From: Buchnera aphidicola (Macrosiphoniella sanborni)
GTDB lineage: Bacteria > Pseudomonadota > Gammaproteobacteria > Enterobacterales > Enterobacteriaceae
Direction: 5' to 3'
NCBI RefSeq assembly: GCF_005080885.1
Contig: NZ_CP034864.1
Location: forward strand, 124,001-188,000
Length of the DNA stretch: 64,000 bases
Part shown: piece after piece, positions 43,267 through 54,272 of the stretch
How the letters are laid out: each line of letters starts with the position of its first letter
How positions within the stretch are numbered: position 1 is the stretch's first letter
Position numbers and translations under genes: made by a program
Notes under the pieces: generated by a model
The model's input: the letters and a program-made list of their open reading frames with translations, nothing else
What the model was told of the DNA's origin: nothing
Database searches by the model: none

Positions 43267-43776
43267 ATGGATTGGGTTTTTTATATCTTTTCTTCTATAG
43301 CTATTATATCTACTTTTTTATCAATTATTCAAAAAAATGCAATATATTCATTATCATATTTAATAGTTTCTCTTTTATCAATATCTGGAATATTTTTTTC
43401 TCTTGGGGCTTTTTTTGCTGGTGCTTTAGAAGTCATTATTTATGCTGGAGCTATTATAGTATTATTTGTTTTTGTAATTATGATGTTAAATATTGATAAA
43501 GAAAACAATATAAAAAAAGAAAATTTTTTAAAATCGATTTTTTGGATTGGACCTGGTATTTTATCATTAATAATGTTTTTTTCTATGGCTTATATATTAT
43601 TCTTTTTTAAAGAAAAAAAAATTGATGGATTATTAATTGATGCAAAAATAGTTGGTATCAGTTTATTTGGTCCGTATGTATTATTAGTAGAACTATCTTC
43701 AATTCTTTTATTATCTGCTTTAATTATTGTTTTTCATATCGGCAATAAGAATATAAATACAACGGAATCTTTATAA
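43267..43776 (+). CDS. nuoJ: NADH-quinone oxidoreductase subunit J
   Basis: 169 residues (E. coli 184), with five membrane segments. The conserved helix FAGALEVIIYAGAIIVLFVFVIMML is present, including the site of the pi-bulge helix that couples quinone chemistry to proton pumping. Good Shine-Dalgarno TAAGGAG before the ATG. The C-terminal tail is shortened relative to E. coli. Confidence 0.97.
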   Translation: MDWVFYIFSSIAIISTFLSIIQKNAIYSLSYLIVSLLSISGIFFSLGAFFAGALEVIIYAGAIIVLFVFVIMMLNIDKENNIKKENFLKSIFWIGPGILSLIMFFSMAYILFFFKEKKIDGLLIDAKIVGISLFGPYVLLVELSSILLLSALIIVFHIGNKNINTTESL

Positions 43777-43806
43777 TTATTTTATATTTATTAAGGTTAA
43801 TAATAT

Positions 43807-44109
43807 ATGATCTCTTTGTTTCATGGATTATTTTTATCATTAATATTATTTGTTCTAGGTTTAACTTCTCTAATTATACGACGTAATATATTGTTTATAT
43901 TAATTAGTTTGGAAATTATGATCAATGCTGTGGGATTAGCATTAATAGTAGTTGGTAGCTATTGGAAACAAGTAGATGGGCAAATTATGTATATATTTAC
44001 AATCACTTTAGCAGCAGCAGAAGCTAGTATAGCTTTAGCATTTTTATTACAACTTTATAGACAAAAAAAAACATTAAATGTTGATATTTTAAATGAGATG
44101 AAAGGATGA
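43807..44109 (+). CDS. nuoK: NADH-quinone oxidoreductase subunit K
   Basis: 100 residues (E. coli 100), three membrane helices; the two buried glutamates lie in [15 protein letters not shown] and [13 protein letters not shown]. The stop overlaps the nuoL ATG by 4 bases (ATGA), implying coupled translation. Confidence 0.98.
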   Translation: MISLFHGLFLSLILFVLGLTSLIIRRNILFILISLEIMINAVGLALIVVGSYWKQVDGQIMYIFTITLAAAEASIALAFLLQLYRQKKTLNVDILNEMKG

Positions 44110-45962
44110 ATATTATTTTTTTCATAACTCTGTTTCCGTTTTTAGGATTTTTATTTTTGTCTTGCGTGCAAGATATGATTTCCAAAAAAATTATATCAAA
44201 TACAGGCATATTGACAATATTTATATCATTTTTAACAACATGTTTTTATGTTGTAATGATGTATAAAAATAATCATCGAATTTTTGTACAAAAATTATGG
44301 AATTGGTTATCTATTAATGATTTAAAGATTGATTGTAGTTTTCTTATTGATGGATTGTCTTTAAGTATGTTATTTCTAATTACAGGAATTGGATTGTTAG
44401 TACATATATATTCTTCTTGGTATATGAAATATAAAGAAGGTTATTCACGTTTTTTTGCATATATTAATTTATTTATAGCAAGTATGTCTCTGTTAGTACT
44501 CGCTAATAATTTGTTATTTATGTATTTAGGATGGGAAGGAGTAAGTGTATGTTCATATTTATTGATTGGTTTTTATTATAATAAGTTAAATAATTGTCAT
44601 TCTGCTCTCAAAGCATTTATTCTAACTCGAATTTCTGATGTTTTTCTTATGATTGGAATATTTTTAATATATAGAAAATATGATACTTTTAATTTTGAAG
44701 AAATTAAGTTTTTATCTAATATTTTAAATACAGATAATATTTTTGATTTGAATCTCATTACATTTTTTTTATTAATAGGAGTTATCGGAAAATCAGCGCA
44801 ATTGCCTTTGCACACTTGGTTAACTGATGCTATGGTGGGTCCAAGTCCTGTATCAGCTTTAATACATGCAGCTACAATGGTAACAGCAGGAGTATATTTA
44901 ATTGCTAGAATGCATTTTTTATTTTTACTTACTCCGAAAATATTATATTTTATAGGATTATTAAGTGTATTAACAATATTAGTTTCTAGTATTTCAGCTT
45001 TGTTTCAAAAAGATATTAAACGTATTTTAGCATATTCTACTATGAGTCAAATAGGGTACATGTTTTTAGCTTTAAGTGTTCAAGCATGGAGTGCAGCGAT
45101 TATGCATTTAATTATACATGGAATATTTAAAGCATTATTATTTTTATCTGCAGGTTCATTGATTGTTTCATGTAAAAATCAGAAAAATATATTTAAAATG
45201 GGAGGTTTACGAAAAAAATTACCATTTTTATATATTAATTTCATAGTTGGAGGAGCTTCTTTAGTTTCATTTCCTTTGATCACTTCTGGTTTTTATAGTA
45301 AAGGTAATATTTTGTTTAATGTTCTAAAAAGTGAACATTTTTATTTTTTTTTAATTGCTTTATTTTGTTCTTTTTTAACTGCTTTGTATACCTTTAGAAT
45401 GATTTTTTTAGTTTTTCATGGTCATGGTCATGAAAATCATCAAGTAGTTCCTGTAAACAATATCAATCATAATCTTCCATTATGCATTTTATTAGTTTTA
45501 TCAACTGTATTAGGTTCATATATATCACCACCATTGTTTTATGTGTTTCCTATATCTTTTTTATTACATGATGGTAAGTTTATTATTGAAGTTATATCTA
45601 GTGTATTATCTATTTTTGGAATATATTTATCTTACTTATTATGGATTAAAAATCCATATTGGATAAACAAATTTTTGCAATATAAATTTATAAAAAAAAT
45701 ACATTATTTTTTTTTAACAGGATGGGGTTTCGATTATTTTTATAATGTTTTTTTTGTAAACTTTTATTTGTATATCTCTATAATGTTATCTTGTGATCCA
45801 TTAGATAAAATTATTAATTATTTTTTAAAAATTATTAGAATATGTAATATATGTTTACTAAAAAGTAGTAATGGTTATATAAGATGGTATATATTTTCAA
45901 TCATATTAGGGATAAATATAATTTTTATATCAATTTTTTTATGTTGGATGAGTATAAAGTAA
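44106..45962 (+). CDS. nuoL: NADH-quinone oxidoreductase subunit L
   Basis: 618 residues (E. coli 613). Largest antiporter-like membrane subunit, with the long lateral helix in the C-terminal part. Key charged sites seen: Glu in [15 protein letters not shown], Lys in [12 protein letters not shown], and the [24 protein letters not shown] region. The C-terminal third is divergent. Reads directly from nuoK. Confidence 0.97.
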   Translation: MNIIFFITLFPFLGFLFLSCVQDMISKKIISNTGILTIFISFLTTCFYVVMMYKNNHRIFVQKLWNWLSINDLKIDCSFLIDGLSLSMLFLITGIGLLVHIYSSWYMKYKEGYSRFFAYINLFIASMSLLVLANNLLFMYLGWEGVSVCSYLLIGFYYNKLNNCHSALKAFILTRISDVFLMIGIFLIYRKYDTFNFEEIKFLSNILNTDNIFDLNLITFFLLIGVIGKSAQLPLHTWLTDAMVGPSPVSALIHAATMVTAGVYLIARMHFLFLLTPKILYFIGLLSVLTILVSSISALFQKDIKRILAYSTMSQIGYMFLALSVQAWSAAIMHLIIHGIFKALLFLSAGSLIVSCKNQKNIFKMGGLRKKLPFLYINFIVGGASLVSFPLITSGFYSKGNILFNVLKSEHFYFFLIALFCSFLTALYTFRMIFLVFHGHGHENHQVVPVNNINHNLPLCILLVLSTVLGSYISPPLFYVFPISFLLHDGKFIIEVISSVLSIFGIYLSYLLWIKNPYWINKFLQYKFIKKIHYFFLTGWGFDYFYNVFFVNFYLYISIMLSCDPLDKIINYFLKIIRICNICLLKSSNGYIRWYIFSIILGINIIFISIFLCWMSIK

Positions 45963-46046
45963 TTTTTAATTCATGTATTTATTCTTGTTAAAAATAAAAC
46001 ATTTCATTAATAAGTAATTATAGTAAATAATAGGAATATTCAAGTA

Positions 46047-47537
46047 ATGTTACTTTCTTTTTTAATTATTATTCCATTTTTAAGTAGTATTTTTGCATTT
46101 TTTTCTTATAAATTTCATAAAAATTTTCCTCGTTGGATTTCTTTATTAGGGATAATTTTGATATTTTGTATTATAACAACAATATTTTTTGAAGAATATA
46201 ATACTTTATTTCAAATAAGCGATGGTGTGAATTGGAATCGTCAATTAATTATACCTTGGATAACAAGATTTGGAATTGAATTTAATATTGCTGTTGATGG
46301 ATTTTCTATTATTATGATCTTTTTCTCTGTTTTTTTATCCATCATTGCAATTTTATGTTCTTGGAATGAAATTAAAAATAACGCAGGTTTTTTTTATTTG
46401 AATTTTATGCTTGTTATTACTGGGATAATTGGTGTTTTTATAGCTTGTGATCTTTTTTTATTTTTTTGTTTTTGGGAAATCATGTTACTTCCCATGTATT
46501 TTTTAATTATCTTATGGAGCGATCAAAATAAAATAAAAAAAATTATTATTGCTGCTAATAAATTTTTTATTTATGGACAAATTTCTGGTTTAATATTGTT
46601 ATCATCTATTTTATTATTAGCTTTAAATCATTATCATAATACTAATATATTAACTTTTAATTATAATATGTTACTTCATGAACATATAAATAAAAATATA
46701 GAATATATTACTATGTTAGGTTTTTTTTTAGCGTTTATTATAAAAATGCCTATTGTTCCATTTCACGGATGGTTGCCAGATTTACATTCTCAATCTATTT
46801 CTTGTGGTTCGATAGAAATTATTGGCGTGTTATTAAAAACTGCTCCTTATGCACTTCTGCGGTATAATTTAGTTTTATTCCCTCATATAATACATCAATT
46901 TGCTCCCATAGCAATATTTTTAGGTTTATTAAGTATATTTTATGGGTCTTGGATTGCTTTTTCACAAATAAATATTAAAAAATTTATTGCATATTCTTCT
47001 ATTTCTCATATGGGATTAATTTTGATAGCAATTTATAGTCATAGTGAAATAGCATTACAAGGTGTAATTATACAAATGTTATCAAGTAGTTTAACTACTG
47101 CAGCTTTATGTGTTTTATCTGGACAATTATATAAATATTTTAAAACTCAAGATATAAATAAAATGCAAGGTTTATGGTCTTGTATTTATTGGCTTCCAGG
47201 TTTTTCTTTATTTTTTTCTTTATCAAATTTGGGAATTCCAGGGACTGGTAATTTTATTGGTGAATTTTTAATTTTATCTGGTGTTTTTCAAGTGTTTCCA
47301 TATATTTCAATATTAGCAACAATGAGTATTATTTTTTCTTCTGTTTATTCTTTAAATTTTATACAAAAAATTTTTTATGGTTCATGCGAAAAAAAAATGC
47401 CTATTATTTTTATTCAAAAAAAATCATTATGTATAATTATGATGTTAGCTATTGTTTTAATTTTTTTCGGTTTATATCCACAAAAAGTTATAAATATTTC
47501 ATATAGTTTTATACATAATATTCACAAAAGAATTTAA
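46047..47537 (+). CDS. nuoM: NADH-quinone oxidoreductase subunit M
   Basis: 496 residues (E. coli 509). Antiporter-like membrane subunit; conserved CFWEIMLLPMYFLI with the pumping Glu, FIIKMPIVPFHGWLPDLHSQ with the Lys, and FIAYSSISHMGLI. An 85-base spacer separates it from nuoL, where E. coli has a short gap. Confidence 0.97.
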   Translation: MLLSFLIIIPFLSSIFAFFSYKFHKNFPRWISLLGIILIFCIITTIFFEEYNTLFQISDGVNWNRQLIIPWITRFGIEFNIAVDGFSIIMIFFSVFLSIIAILCSWNEIKNNAGFFYLNFMLVITGIIGVFIACDLFLFFCFWEIMLLPMYFLIILWSDQNKIKKIIIAANKFFIYGQISGLILLSSILLLALNHYHNTNILTFNYNMLLHEHINKNIEYITMLGFFLAFIIKMPIVPFHGWLPDLHSQSISCGSIEIIGVLLKTAPYALLRYNLVLFPHIIHQFAPIAIFLGLLSIFYGSWIAFSQINIKKFIAYSSISHMGLILIAIYSHSEIALQGVIIQMLSSSLTTAALCVLSGQLYKYFKTQDINKMQGLWSCIYWLPGFSLFFSLSNLGIPGTGNFIGEFLILSGVFQVFPYISILATMSIIFSSVYSLNFIQKIFYGSCEKKMPIIFIQKKSLCIIMMLAIVLIFFGLYPQKVINISYSFIHNIHKRI

Positions 47538-47571
47538 TAATTTAATTTAAAAAATAAGGTTTTAATTATCA

Positions 47572-49035
47572 ATGACAATAAATTTACAACAATTAACAGC
47601 ACTGCTGCCTTTGTTGATCATGATATTTACTGCAGTAATAGTAATATTATCTATTTCATATAATAGAAATCATTTTTTTGTTGCTGTACTTAGTACATTT
47701 GGATTTATATTTTCATTTTTTTCTTTATATTTATCAATAACAATTTTGCCTATAGATATTAATGGATTATTTTATATTACACATTATTCTATTTTATATA
47801 TTATCATGATTATTTTTTCTAGTATTAGTGCTTGTATTTTTGGATATTCATGGTTAAAAATTTCTTCTGAAAATAAAGAAGAATTTTATTTATTAGTAAT
47901 TATTTCACATTTAGGTGCAATATCATTAGTTATATCTAATCATATGGCATCTTTATTCGTTAGTGTAGAGCTTTTATCATTACCAGTTTTTGGTTTAATT
48001 GCTTATTCGCAATATTATAAAAATTCTTTAGAAGCAGCTTTAAAATATATCATATTATCTTCTATTACATCTAGTTTTTTACTATTCGGAATTGCATGGA
48101 TTTATGCTGTTTCAGGAAATTTGAGTTTTATATCTATAATTCCACTTTTTAATAATATTTCTAATAATGAAACATTAGTTTTATTGTTCGGAATCAGTAT
48201 GATACTTTGTTCATTATTATTTAAATTATCTATTATTCCATTTCATTTATGGACTCCTGATGTTTATCAAGGTACTCCTGCAGCAGTTTTATCTTTTTTT
48301 TCTACTGTGGGTAAAATTTCTATTTTTGTTGTGTTATTAAATTTGTTATCACATATTTCTTATGGAAATAAAATAATATATTTTATATTATTATTAACTA
48401 TTATTTTTTCTATATTATTTGGAAATTTAATGGCTATGTTTCAAAATAATATTAGACGATTATTTGCTTATTCATCTATATCTCAATTAGGATATCTTTT
48501 AATAATATTTTTAGTTTCTAATAAAAATTACTTTTTTTCTTTAGAAGCTAGTGCAATATATTTATATAGTTATTTATTTAGTAATATCGCTTTTTTTGGT
48601 ATAATTAATTTAATTACAAATGCAAATAAAACTAATCATGCTGATTTAATAGAATCATATCAAGGATTATTTTGGTCCCAACCTCTTTTATCTATAATAT
48701 TAACTTTAGTATTACTATCTTTATCTGGTATTCCTATGACATTAGGATTTATTGGAAAATTTTATATCTTATCTATTATAATAAAAGAACATTTATGGGT
48801 GATGGGTTTAATTTTTTTAATTGGAACTATATTAGGTCTGTATTGTTATTTAAGAGTTATTTTAAGTTTATATTCTAAACCATTAAAATCCATAAAAAAT
48901 CAGATAATTGTATCTAATCATTGGATATATACTGGTTCTGGAGCAATTATATTTTTTTCAGGAATTATCTTGTTGATCTTAGGTATATATCCAAACGAAT
49001 TAATTTATTTAGTAAAATCATCTATAGAATTATAG
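47572..49035 (+). CDS. nuoN: NADH-quinone oxidoreductase subunit N
   Basis: 487 residues (E. coli 485). Third antiporter-like subunit; conserved SVELLSLPVFGLIAY, FKLSIIPFHLWTPDVYQGTPAAV and FAYSSISQLGYLL. Last gene of the nuo operon; the operon is complete with every catalytic and pumping motif recognised, so respiratory complex I should be functional. Confidence 0.97.
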   Translation: MTINLQQLTALLPLLIMIFTAVIVILSISYNRNHFFVAVLSTFGFIFSFFSLYLSITILPIDINGLFYITHYSILYIIMIIFSSISACIFGYSWLKISSENKEEFYLLVIISHLGAISLVISNHMASLFVSVELLSLPVFGLIAYSQYYKNSLEAALKYIILSSITSSFLLFGIAWIYAVSGNLSFISIIPLFNNISNNETLVLLFGISMILCSLLFKLSIIPFHLWTPDVYQGTPAAVLSFFSTVGKISIFVVLLNLLSHISYGNKIIYFILLLTIIFSILFGNLMAMFQNNIRRLFAYSSISQLGYLLIIFLVSNKNYFFSLEASAIYLYSYLFSNIAFFGIINLITNANKTNHADLIESYQGLFWSQPLLSIILTLVLLSLSGIPMTLGFIGKFYILSIIIKEHLWVMGLIFLIGTILGLYCYLRVILSLYSKPLKSIKNQIIVSNHWIYTGSGAIIFFSGIILLILGIYPNELIYLVKSSIEL

Positions 49036-49280
49036 TCATATAATTTTATTTAAGATATTTATTATATAACAATATGTATTATCTATATTAGATTATTATT
49101 AAAATATTTTTTTATTTTAAATAAATTAAAAATGTTTTTACTAGATAATACATTTTTATAATTTTTAAAGATTATAGTAATATTTTTTAAAAAATATTTA
49201 TTATATTTTCAGAAAAGATAAACTGTAAATTTTAATTTTAAAATTTTCTATATATTAATATAATATTAATATATTTTTAT

Positions 49281-49319
49281 AATAACAATATTTTCTAGAT
49301 AAAATAAAATATTGTTATT
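49281..49319. repeat. 14-bp perfect inverted repeat between nuoN and folC
   Basis: 49281-49294 pairs perfectly with 49306-49319 around an 11-base loop; it lies in the 308-base gap, 25 bases before folC and 246 after nuoN. The rest of the gap is AT-rich with no recognisable gene. It may end nuo transcripts or act in the folC leader. Stem has two G-C pairs only. Confidence 0.55.
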
Positions 49320-49343
49320 TATCAAACAATAATACATATTATT

Positions 49344-50585
49344 ATGATTAATCAAAATTGTTCTTTATCAATGTGGTTGAAAAAATTAGAAAAAATAGGA
49401 GAGAAAAAAACATCTGATTTGATTTTATTAAAATCTATTGCAAAAAAATTAGATTTGTTAGATTGTAAAGCTTTTATTTTTACAGTGACTGGAACAAATG
49501 GAAAGGGTACTACTTGTGCAATGTTAGAAAGATTGTTATTAAAAGAAGGTTATCAAGTAGGACTATATACTTCTCCTCATTTATTTAATTATAGAGAAAG
49601 AGTTCGTATCAATGGGTTATTATTAGATGAAACAGAACATATTACTGCTTTTAAAAGTATAGAACTTGCGAGAAAATCTTTTATATTAACTTACTTTGAG
49701 TTTATTACACTTGCAGCATTACATTTATTTAGAAACTATTCATTAGATATTATAATATTAGAAGTAGGTTTAGGAGGTCGATTAGATGCGACTAATATTA
49801 TTGATTCTGATATATCTATAATAACTAATATTGCTATTGATCATAGTAACGTCTTAGGCAAAACACGAGAGAGTATTGCTCGTGAAAAATCAGGTATTTT
49901 TAGAAAAGATACAATTTCTGTTATCGGAGAAATAAATATTCCAGATATAATAAAAAAAAATGCTATAAAAACACATACAATATTAAAAAAAATTAATGTA
50001 GATTGGCATTGGAAAAAAAAAAATGATTATTGGAATTTTTTTCATTCAAATATTGAATTATATAAATTACCCTTAACACAGATACCATTATCTAATGCAG
50101 CTATTGCTCTAGCTGCCCTTTATTATTCAGGATTTAAAATTCATGAAGATATTGTAAGAAGGTGTATTTCTTCTGTAAAACTACCTGGTCGATTTCAAAT
50201 TATTTCTACTACACCTTATATAATTTTAGATGTTGCTCATAATCCACATGCAGCATCATATTTATCTAATAAATTAGAAGAAATGAATATAAAAGGAAAG
50301 ATATATGCAGTAATAGGAATATTAAAAGATAAAGACATTATAGGTATTATTAATGAATTAAAAAATAATGTGCATTACTGGTTTACAGCACCTTTACAAA
50401 ATATTCGTACTGCAAATAAAAAACAATTAAAAAATACTTTTCCTATTCATAATACATCTATTTTCAATAATATAAATGAAGCTTATAATCACGCGTTTTC
50501 AATGGTAAAAAAAGAAGATATTATTTTAGTTTTTGGTTCTTTTTTAACTATTTCAGAATTATTTTTTGATAAAATCTATGAATAA
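49344..50585 (+). CDS. folC: dihydrofolate synthase / folylpolyglutamate synthase
   Basis: 413 residues (E. coli 422). Mur-ligase-like ATPase adding glutamate to dihydropteroate and folates. P-loop VTGTNGKGTTCAMLE, then GLYTSPHLFNYRERVRINGL, LEVGLGGRLDATNI and the C-terminal DVAHNPHAA. With folA it keeps folate metabolism running. An A11 run at 50013-50023 lies in-frame. No clear Shine-Dalgarno before the ATG. Followed by cvpA as in E. coli (where dedD sits between). Confidence 0.97.
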   Translation: MINQNCSLSMWLKKLEKIGEKKTSDLILLKSIAKKLDLLDCKAFIFTVTGTNGKGTTCAMLERLLLKEGYQVGLYTSPHLFNYRERVRINGLLLDETEHITAFKSIELARKSFILTYFEFITLAALHLFRNYSLDIIILEVGLGGRLDATNIIDSDISIITNIAIDHSNVLGKTRESIAREKSGIFRKDTISVIGEINIPDIIKKNAIKTHTILKKINVDWHWKKKNDYWNFFHSNIELYKLPLTQIPLSNAAIALAALYYSGFKIHEDIVRRCISSVKLPGRFQIISTTPYIILDVAHNPHAASYLSNKLEEMNIKGKIYAVIGILKDKDIIGIINELKNNVHYWFTAPLQNIRTANKKQLKNTFPIHNTSIFNNINEAYNHAFSMVKKEDIILVFGSFLTISELFFDKIYE

Positions 50586-50614
50586 TATAAAATAAAGGTA
50601 ATTTTGGATAATAT

Positions 50615-51075
50615 ATGTTTTTGCTAGATTATATAATAATTTTTGTTATTATTCTCTCGTTTTTTTTCGGTTTATTACGTGGTTTTTATTATGAAGTAAT
50701 ATCTTCCTTTTTTTGGTTTTTTAATTTTTATTTTTTTAGTAAATATAATTATTTTATTAGTTTTTTTAAAAATACTATTCAAGATATTCTTTTAATAAAT
50801 AATATGTTAATATTTATTATGATTGTTTTTTTTTTATTACAAAATATATTTTAAATATATATGTAAACAAAATTATTAAAAAAATTAAGATGTCTTATTG
50901 TAATGTTTTTTTAGGTGGAATCTTTGGCATTATTCGTGGTTTGTTATTAGTATTTTTTATACTACATATATTTAGTTATATTACTTTAGATAATTATAAT
51001 TATTATATGAATCATTCTGTATTAATTTTTATTTTTTTAAATATATATGATATTTTTAATATATATAGTTTATAA
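50615..51075 (+). pseudogene. cvpA: cvpA-like membrane protein gene, frameshifted at a T10 run
   Basis: Two frames abut: 50615-50854 (MFLLDYIIIFVIILSF..., like CvpA MVWIDYAIIAVIAF; FGLLRGFYYEVIS like SLIRGFVREALS) and a downstream frame carrying FLGGIFGIIRGLLLV (E. coli VLGVCFGALRGVLIV). They join across ten T at 50826-50835; one extra T would restore a single protein of about 153 residues (E. coli 162) with four membrane segments and place KYILNIYVNKIIKKIK where CvpA has NFVIGQLVEK. CvpA is needed for colicin V production in E. coli, with no clear core role. Slippage of RNA polymerase could rescue some product, or the gene may be newly dead. folC and cvpA are near neighbours in E. coli. Confidence 0.8.
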
Positions 51076-51077
51076 AA

Positions 51078-51121
51078 CTAAGCACATTATTTATATTGTT
51101 TTAAGACTATAGTGTGCTTAG
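51078..51121 (-). terminator. hairpin between convergent cvpA and prs
   Basis: Perfect 9-bp stem (51078-51086 CTAAGCACA with 51113-51121), 26-base loop that can pair further. On the minus strand a short T run follows, so it best fits as the prs terminator; it also lies 3 bases past the cvpA stop. Confidence 0.6.
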
Positions 51122-51149
51122 AATTCATTATGTAAATGAGTAAAAATAT

Positions 51150-52097
51150 TTAATGTTCAAACATAGCAGAAATTGATTCTTCGTTACTAATACGTCTGAT
51201 TGCTTCTGCTAGCATACCTGCTAATGTTAATGTACGTACATTTTTTAATGATTCAATTGTTTTAGATAGAGGAATAGTATCACATACTACTACTTCATCA
51301 ATCACAGAATTTTTTAAATTATTTGAAGCATTTCCAGAAAAAATAGGATGAGTTGCATATGCAAATACTCTTTTAGCACCTCTTTCTTTAAGAGCTTCTG
51401 CGGCTTTACATAGTGTACCTCCGGTATCTATCATATCATCTACTAAAATACAATCACGATTTGCCACGTCACCAATAATATGCATGATTTGAGATATATT
51501 AGCTCGAGGTCTTCTTTTATCAATAATTGCCATATCAGTATCATATAGTAATTTAGCAATTGCTCTAGCTCGAATAACTCCACCTATGTCAGGAGAAACA
51601 ACAATAGGATTTTTTAATTCTCTTTGTAACATATCTTCTAAAAGAATTAAACTACCAAATACATTATCAACAGGTACATCAAAAAATCCTTGTATTTGTT
51701 CAGCGTGTAAATCTACTGTTAATACACGATCGACGCCAATACTCGATAAAAAATCAGCTACTACTTTTGCTGTTATAGGAACTCTTGCTGATCTAACACG
51801 ACGATCTTGGCGAGCATATCCAAAGTAAGGTATTACTGCAGTAATTCTACCAGCAGATGCTCTTCTTAAGGCATCTACCATCACAACTAGCTCCATTATA
51901 TTATCATTAGTAGGTGAACAAGTAGATTGAATAATAAAAACATCGCTTCCTCTTACATTTTCATTAATTTGAACACTGATTTCACCATCACTAAATCTAC
52001 CGACAGCTGCATTTCCTAAATTAATATATAATCGATTGGCAATATACTTTGCTAGTTTTGGAATAGAATTTCCTGAAAAAAGTTTCATATCTGGCAT
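51150..52097 (-). CDS. prs: ribose-phosphate pyrophosphokinase
   Basis: 315 residues (E. coli 315). Makes PRPP from ribose 5-phosphate and ATP for purines, pyrimidines, histidine, tryptophan and NAD. Starts [16 protein letters not shown]; the catalytic flexible loop [23 protein letters not shown] and PRPP-binding [10 protein letters not shown] are intact. Among the most conserved proteins here. It lies 72 bases after ispE, as in the E. coli ispE-prs pair. Confidence 0.99.
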   Translation of the reverse strand: MPDMKLFSGNSIPKLAKYIANRLYINLGNAAVGRFSDGEISVQINENVRGSDVFIIQSTCSPTNDNIMELVVMVDALRRASAGRITAVIPYFGYARQDRRVRSARVPITAKVVADFLSSIGVDRVLTVDLHAEQIQGFFDVPVDNVFGSLILLEDMLQRELKNPIVVSPDIGGVIRARAIAKLLYDTDMAIIDKRRPRANISQIMHIIGDVANRDCILVDDMIDTGGTLCKAAEALKERGAKRVFAYATHPIFSGNASNNLKNSVIDEVVVCDTIPLSKTIESLKNVRTLTLAGMLAEAIRRISNEESISAMFEH

Positions 52098-52169
52098 AAA
52101 AAAAACCTTTTTTTTTAAAAGATTTAAATAAATAAATTAATATTAAATTTTTTTATTAAAAAGAATATT

Positions 52170-53042
52170 TTATTCTTTGTAAATCATTTCATGTAATGGT
52201 GATATATTAAGACTTTTTGCTACAAAGCTTTTCATGTTTTTAGGTATTAATTTAAAAATTTTTTCTGCAGAGTTTTTATCATTAAATTCAGAAAATATAC
52301 AAGACCCTGTACCAGTCATACGAAAATGAGCATATGAGGATAATATTGCAAGTAATTTTTTAATTTTGATAAATGTTTTTTTTGCTATATCTTCAAAATC
52401 ATTGTTAAAAGGTGCATTTAATAATTCTTGAATAGATTTTTTTGAGTGATATTTCGTCAATAAAGGGTTTAAAAACATTTTTTTTGTTGAGATATGAATA
52501 TAAGGATATACAACTACATACCATTTTTCTTTTTTTTTTATAGGATATAATATATCTCCTATTCCTTCAATAATTGCAGTATGTCCCATAATGAAACCGG
52601 GTACATCTGATCCTATTTCAAGACCAAATAAAGATAGTTCTTGTAAAGTAAATTGTGTGTTCCATAATTTATTTAACACAATTAATGTAGTTGCTGCATT
52701 AGAAGATCCACCTCCTAATCCGCTGCCTATAGGTATTTTTTTTTTTAAGAATATTTTTGCTCCATTATAAGTGTTAAATATTCTTTTATAAATCAATCCT
52801 TTCTTTTTTAATAATTTAGCTGCAGTAATAATGCTATTTTGTTTATTTAAAAGATATTTTTCTTGAGTAAATAATTTGATAGAACCTGTTTTATTAGGCA
52901 CAATTTTTAATGTATCACCATAATTAATAAATTGAAATAATGTTTGTATATTATGATATTTATCTTTACGTATACCTGTTATATATAAAAATAGATTAAT
53001 TTTTGCAGGTGAAGGCCATGTATAGATTTTTTTAATTTTCAT
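52170..53042 (-). CDS. ispE: 4-diphosphocytidyl-2-C-methyl-D-erythritol kinase
   Basis: 290 residues (E. coli 283). GHMP-family kinase of the MEP isoprenoid pathway, the same pathway as IspH at 24745. WPSPAKINLFLYITG at the N-terminus and the ATP-binding IPIGSGLGGGSSNAATTLI. No Shine-Dalgarno is obvious. In E. coli lolB precedes it; here the prfA block diverges directly after 148 bases. Confidence 0.97.
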   Translation of the reverse strand: MKIKKIYTWPSPAKINLFLYITGIRKDKYHNIQTLFQFINYGDTLKIVPNKTGSIKLFTQEKYLLNKQNSIITAAKLLKKKGLIYKRIFNTYNGAKIFLKKKIPIGSGLGGGSSNAATTLIVLNKLWNTQFTLQELSLFGLEIGSDVPGFIMGHTAIIEGIGDILYPIKKKEKWYVVVYPYIHISTKKMFLNPLLTKYHSKKSIQELLNAPFNNDFEDIAKKTFIKIKKLLAILSSYAHFRMTGTGSCIFSEFNDKNSAEKIFKLIPKNMKSFVAKSLNISPLHEMIYKE

Positions 53043-53190
53043 GTATTCATATAAAATATTTTATTATATAGTTTGATTAAAATTACAATAAGATCATTTA
53101 AAATGATATAATTTTTAATTATGTTCATCATACATTGTTTGATGTTAATTAAAAAATATTTTTACAAAATACTTATTATATAAGGATTGT

Positions 53191-54267
53191 ATGAATAATT
53201 CTATTTTAAATAAATTAAAATCTTTACGCAATCGTTATCAAGAAATTGAATGTATGCTTACACAGAAAGATGTTATTGCAAATAGAGAACATTTTAAAGT
53301 TTTATCTAAAGAATATTTAACATTATCTAAAATTATGAAAATTTTTATGAAATGGGAAAAATTAAAAAGTGATATTAAAAATATTAAAATCTTATTAAAT
53401 GATATTGAAATGCAAGAGATTGCTAAAGAAGAATTATATTTATTACATAAAGAAAAAGAGATATTAGAGAAAGAAATTAATATATTATTATTACCTGAAG
53501 ATCCTAATGATCAACATAGTTGTTTTATTGAAATTAGATCAGCAACCGGTGGGAATGAATCAGCAATTTTTGCTGGAGAATTATTTAGAATGTATACTCG
53601 ATATGCTGAAATATATTCTTGGAAAACAGAAGTGATGTATACTAGTGATAGTGAAAAGGGAGGGTTTAAAGAAATTATTTTAAAAATCACAGGAAAAGGT
53701 GCGTGTGGACGTTTAAAATTTGAGTCAGGTGGTCATCGTGTACAAAGAGTTCCAGAAACTGAATCACAAGGAAGAATACATACCTCGACTTGTACTGTAG
53801 CTGTAATGCCTGTAATTCCTGAAGCTAAAAAAGAAGAAATCAATTTATCTGATTTGAAAATTGATACTTTTAGATCATCAGGTGCAGGAGGACAACATGT
53901 TAATACCACTGATTCTGCTATTCGAATTACTCATCTTCCTACTGGACAAGTTGTAGAATGTCAAGATGAACGTTCACAACATAAAAATAAAGCTAAAGCG
54001 TTATCTATTTTGTCTGCTCGGATTTATGCAAATCAATTAGAGAAAACGCATCAAGAAAGTTCTTCTATGAGAAGAATATTATTAGGTAGTGGAGAAAGAT
54101 CAGATAGAAATAGAACATATAATTTTCCTCAAAATAGAATTACTGATCATCGAATTAATTTAACTATCTATAAATTAGATGAAGTTCTACAAGGTAAATT
54201 AGATTTTCTTATTGAACCTATACGTCAAGAATATCAAGCAGATATGTTATCTTCTTTATCTAAATAA
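53191..54267 (+). CDS. prfA: peptide chain release factor RF1
   Basis: 358 residues (E. coli 360). Recognises UAA and UAG. The tripeptide anticodon is of the PxT type (RVPETESQG), and the GGQ loop [16 protein letters not shown] is intact. PrmC, which methylates that Gln, is encoded 5 bases downstream. hemA, upstream in E. coli, is missing here. Confidence 0.98.
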   Translation: MNNSILNKLKSLRNRYQEIECMLTQKDVIANREHFKVLSKEYLTLSKIMKIFMKWEKLKSDIKNIKILLNDIEMQEIAKEELYLLHKEKEILEKEINILLLPEDPNDQHSCFIEIRSATGGNESAIFAGELFRMYTRYAEIYSWKTEVMYTSDSEKGGFKEIILKITGKGACGRLKFESGGHRVQRVPETESQGRIHTSTCTVAVMPVIPEAKKEEINLSDLKIDTFRSSGAGGQHVNTTDSAIRITHLPTGQVVECQDERSQHKNKAKALSILSARIYANQLEKTHQESSSMRRILLGSGERSDRNRTYNFPQNRITDHRINLTIYKLDEVLQGKLDFLIEPIRQEYQADMLSSLSK

Positions 54268-54272
54268 TACAA

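Noticed and set aside
44024-44209. Small antisense frames within the nuo operon (also at 37094, 37357, 38091 and 44597)
   Set aside because: All mirror conserved genes on the other strand; no ribosome-binding sites or family features.
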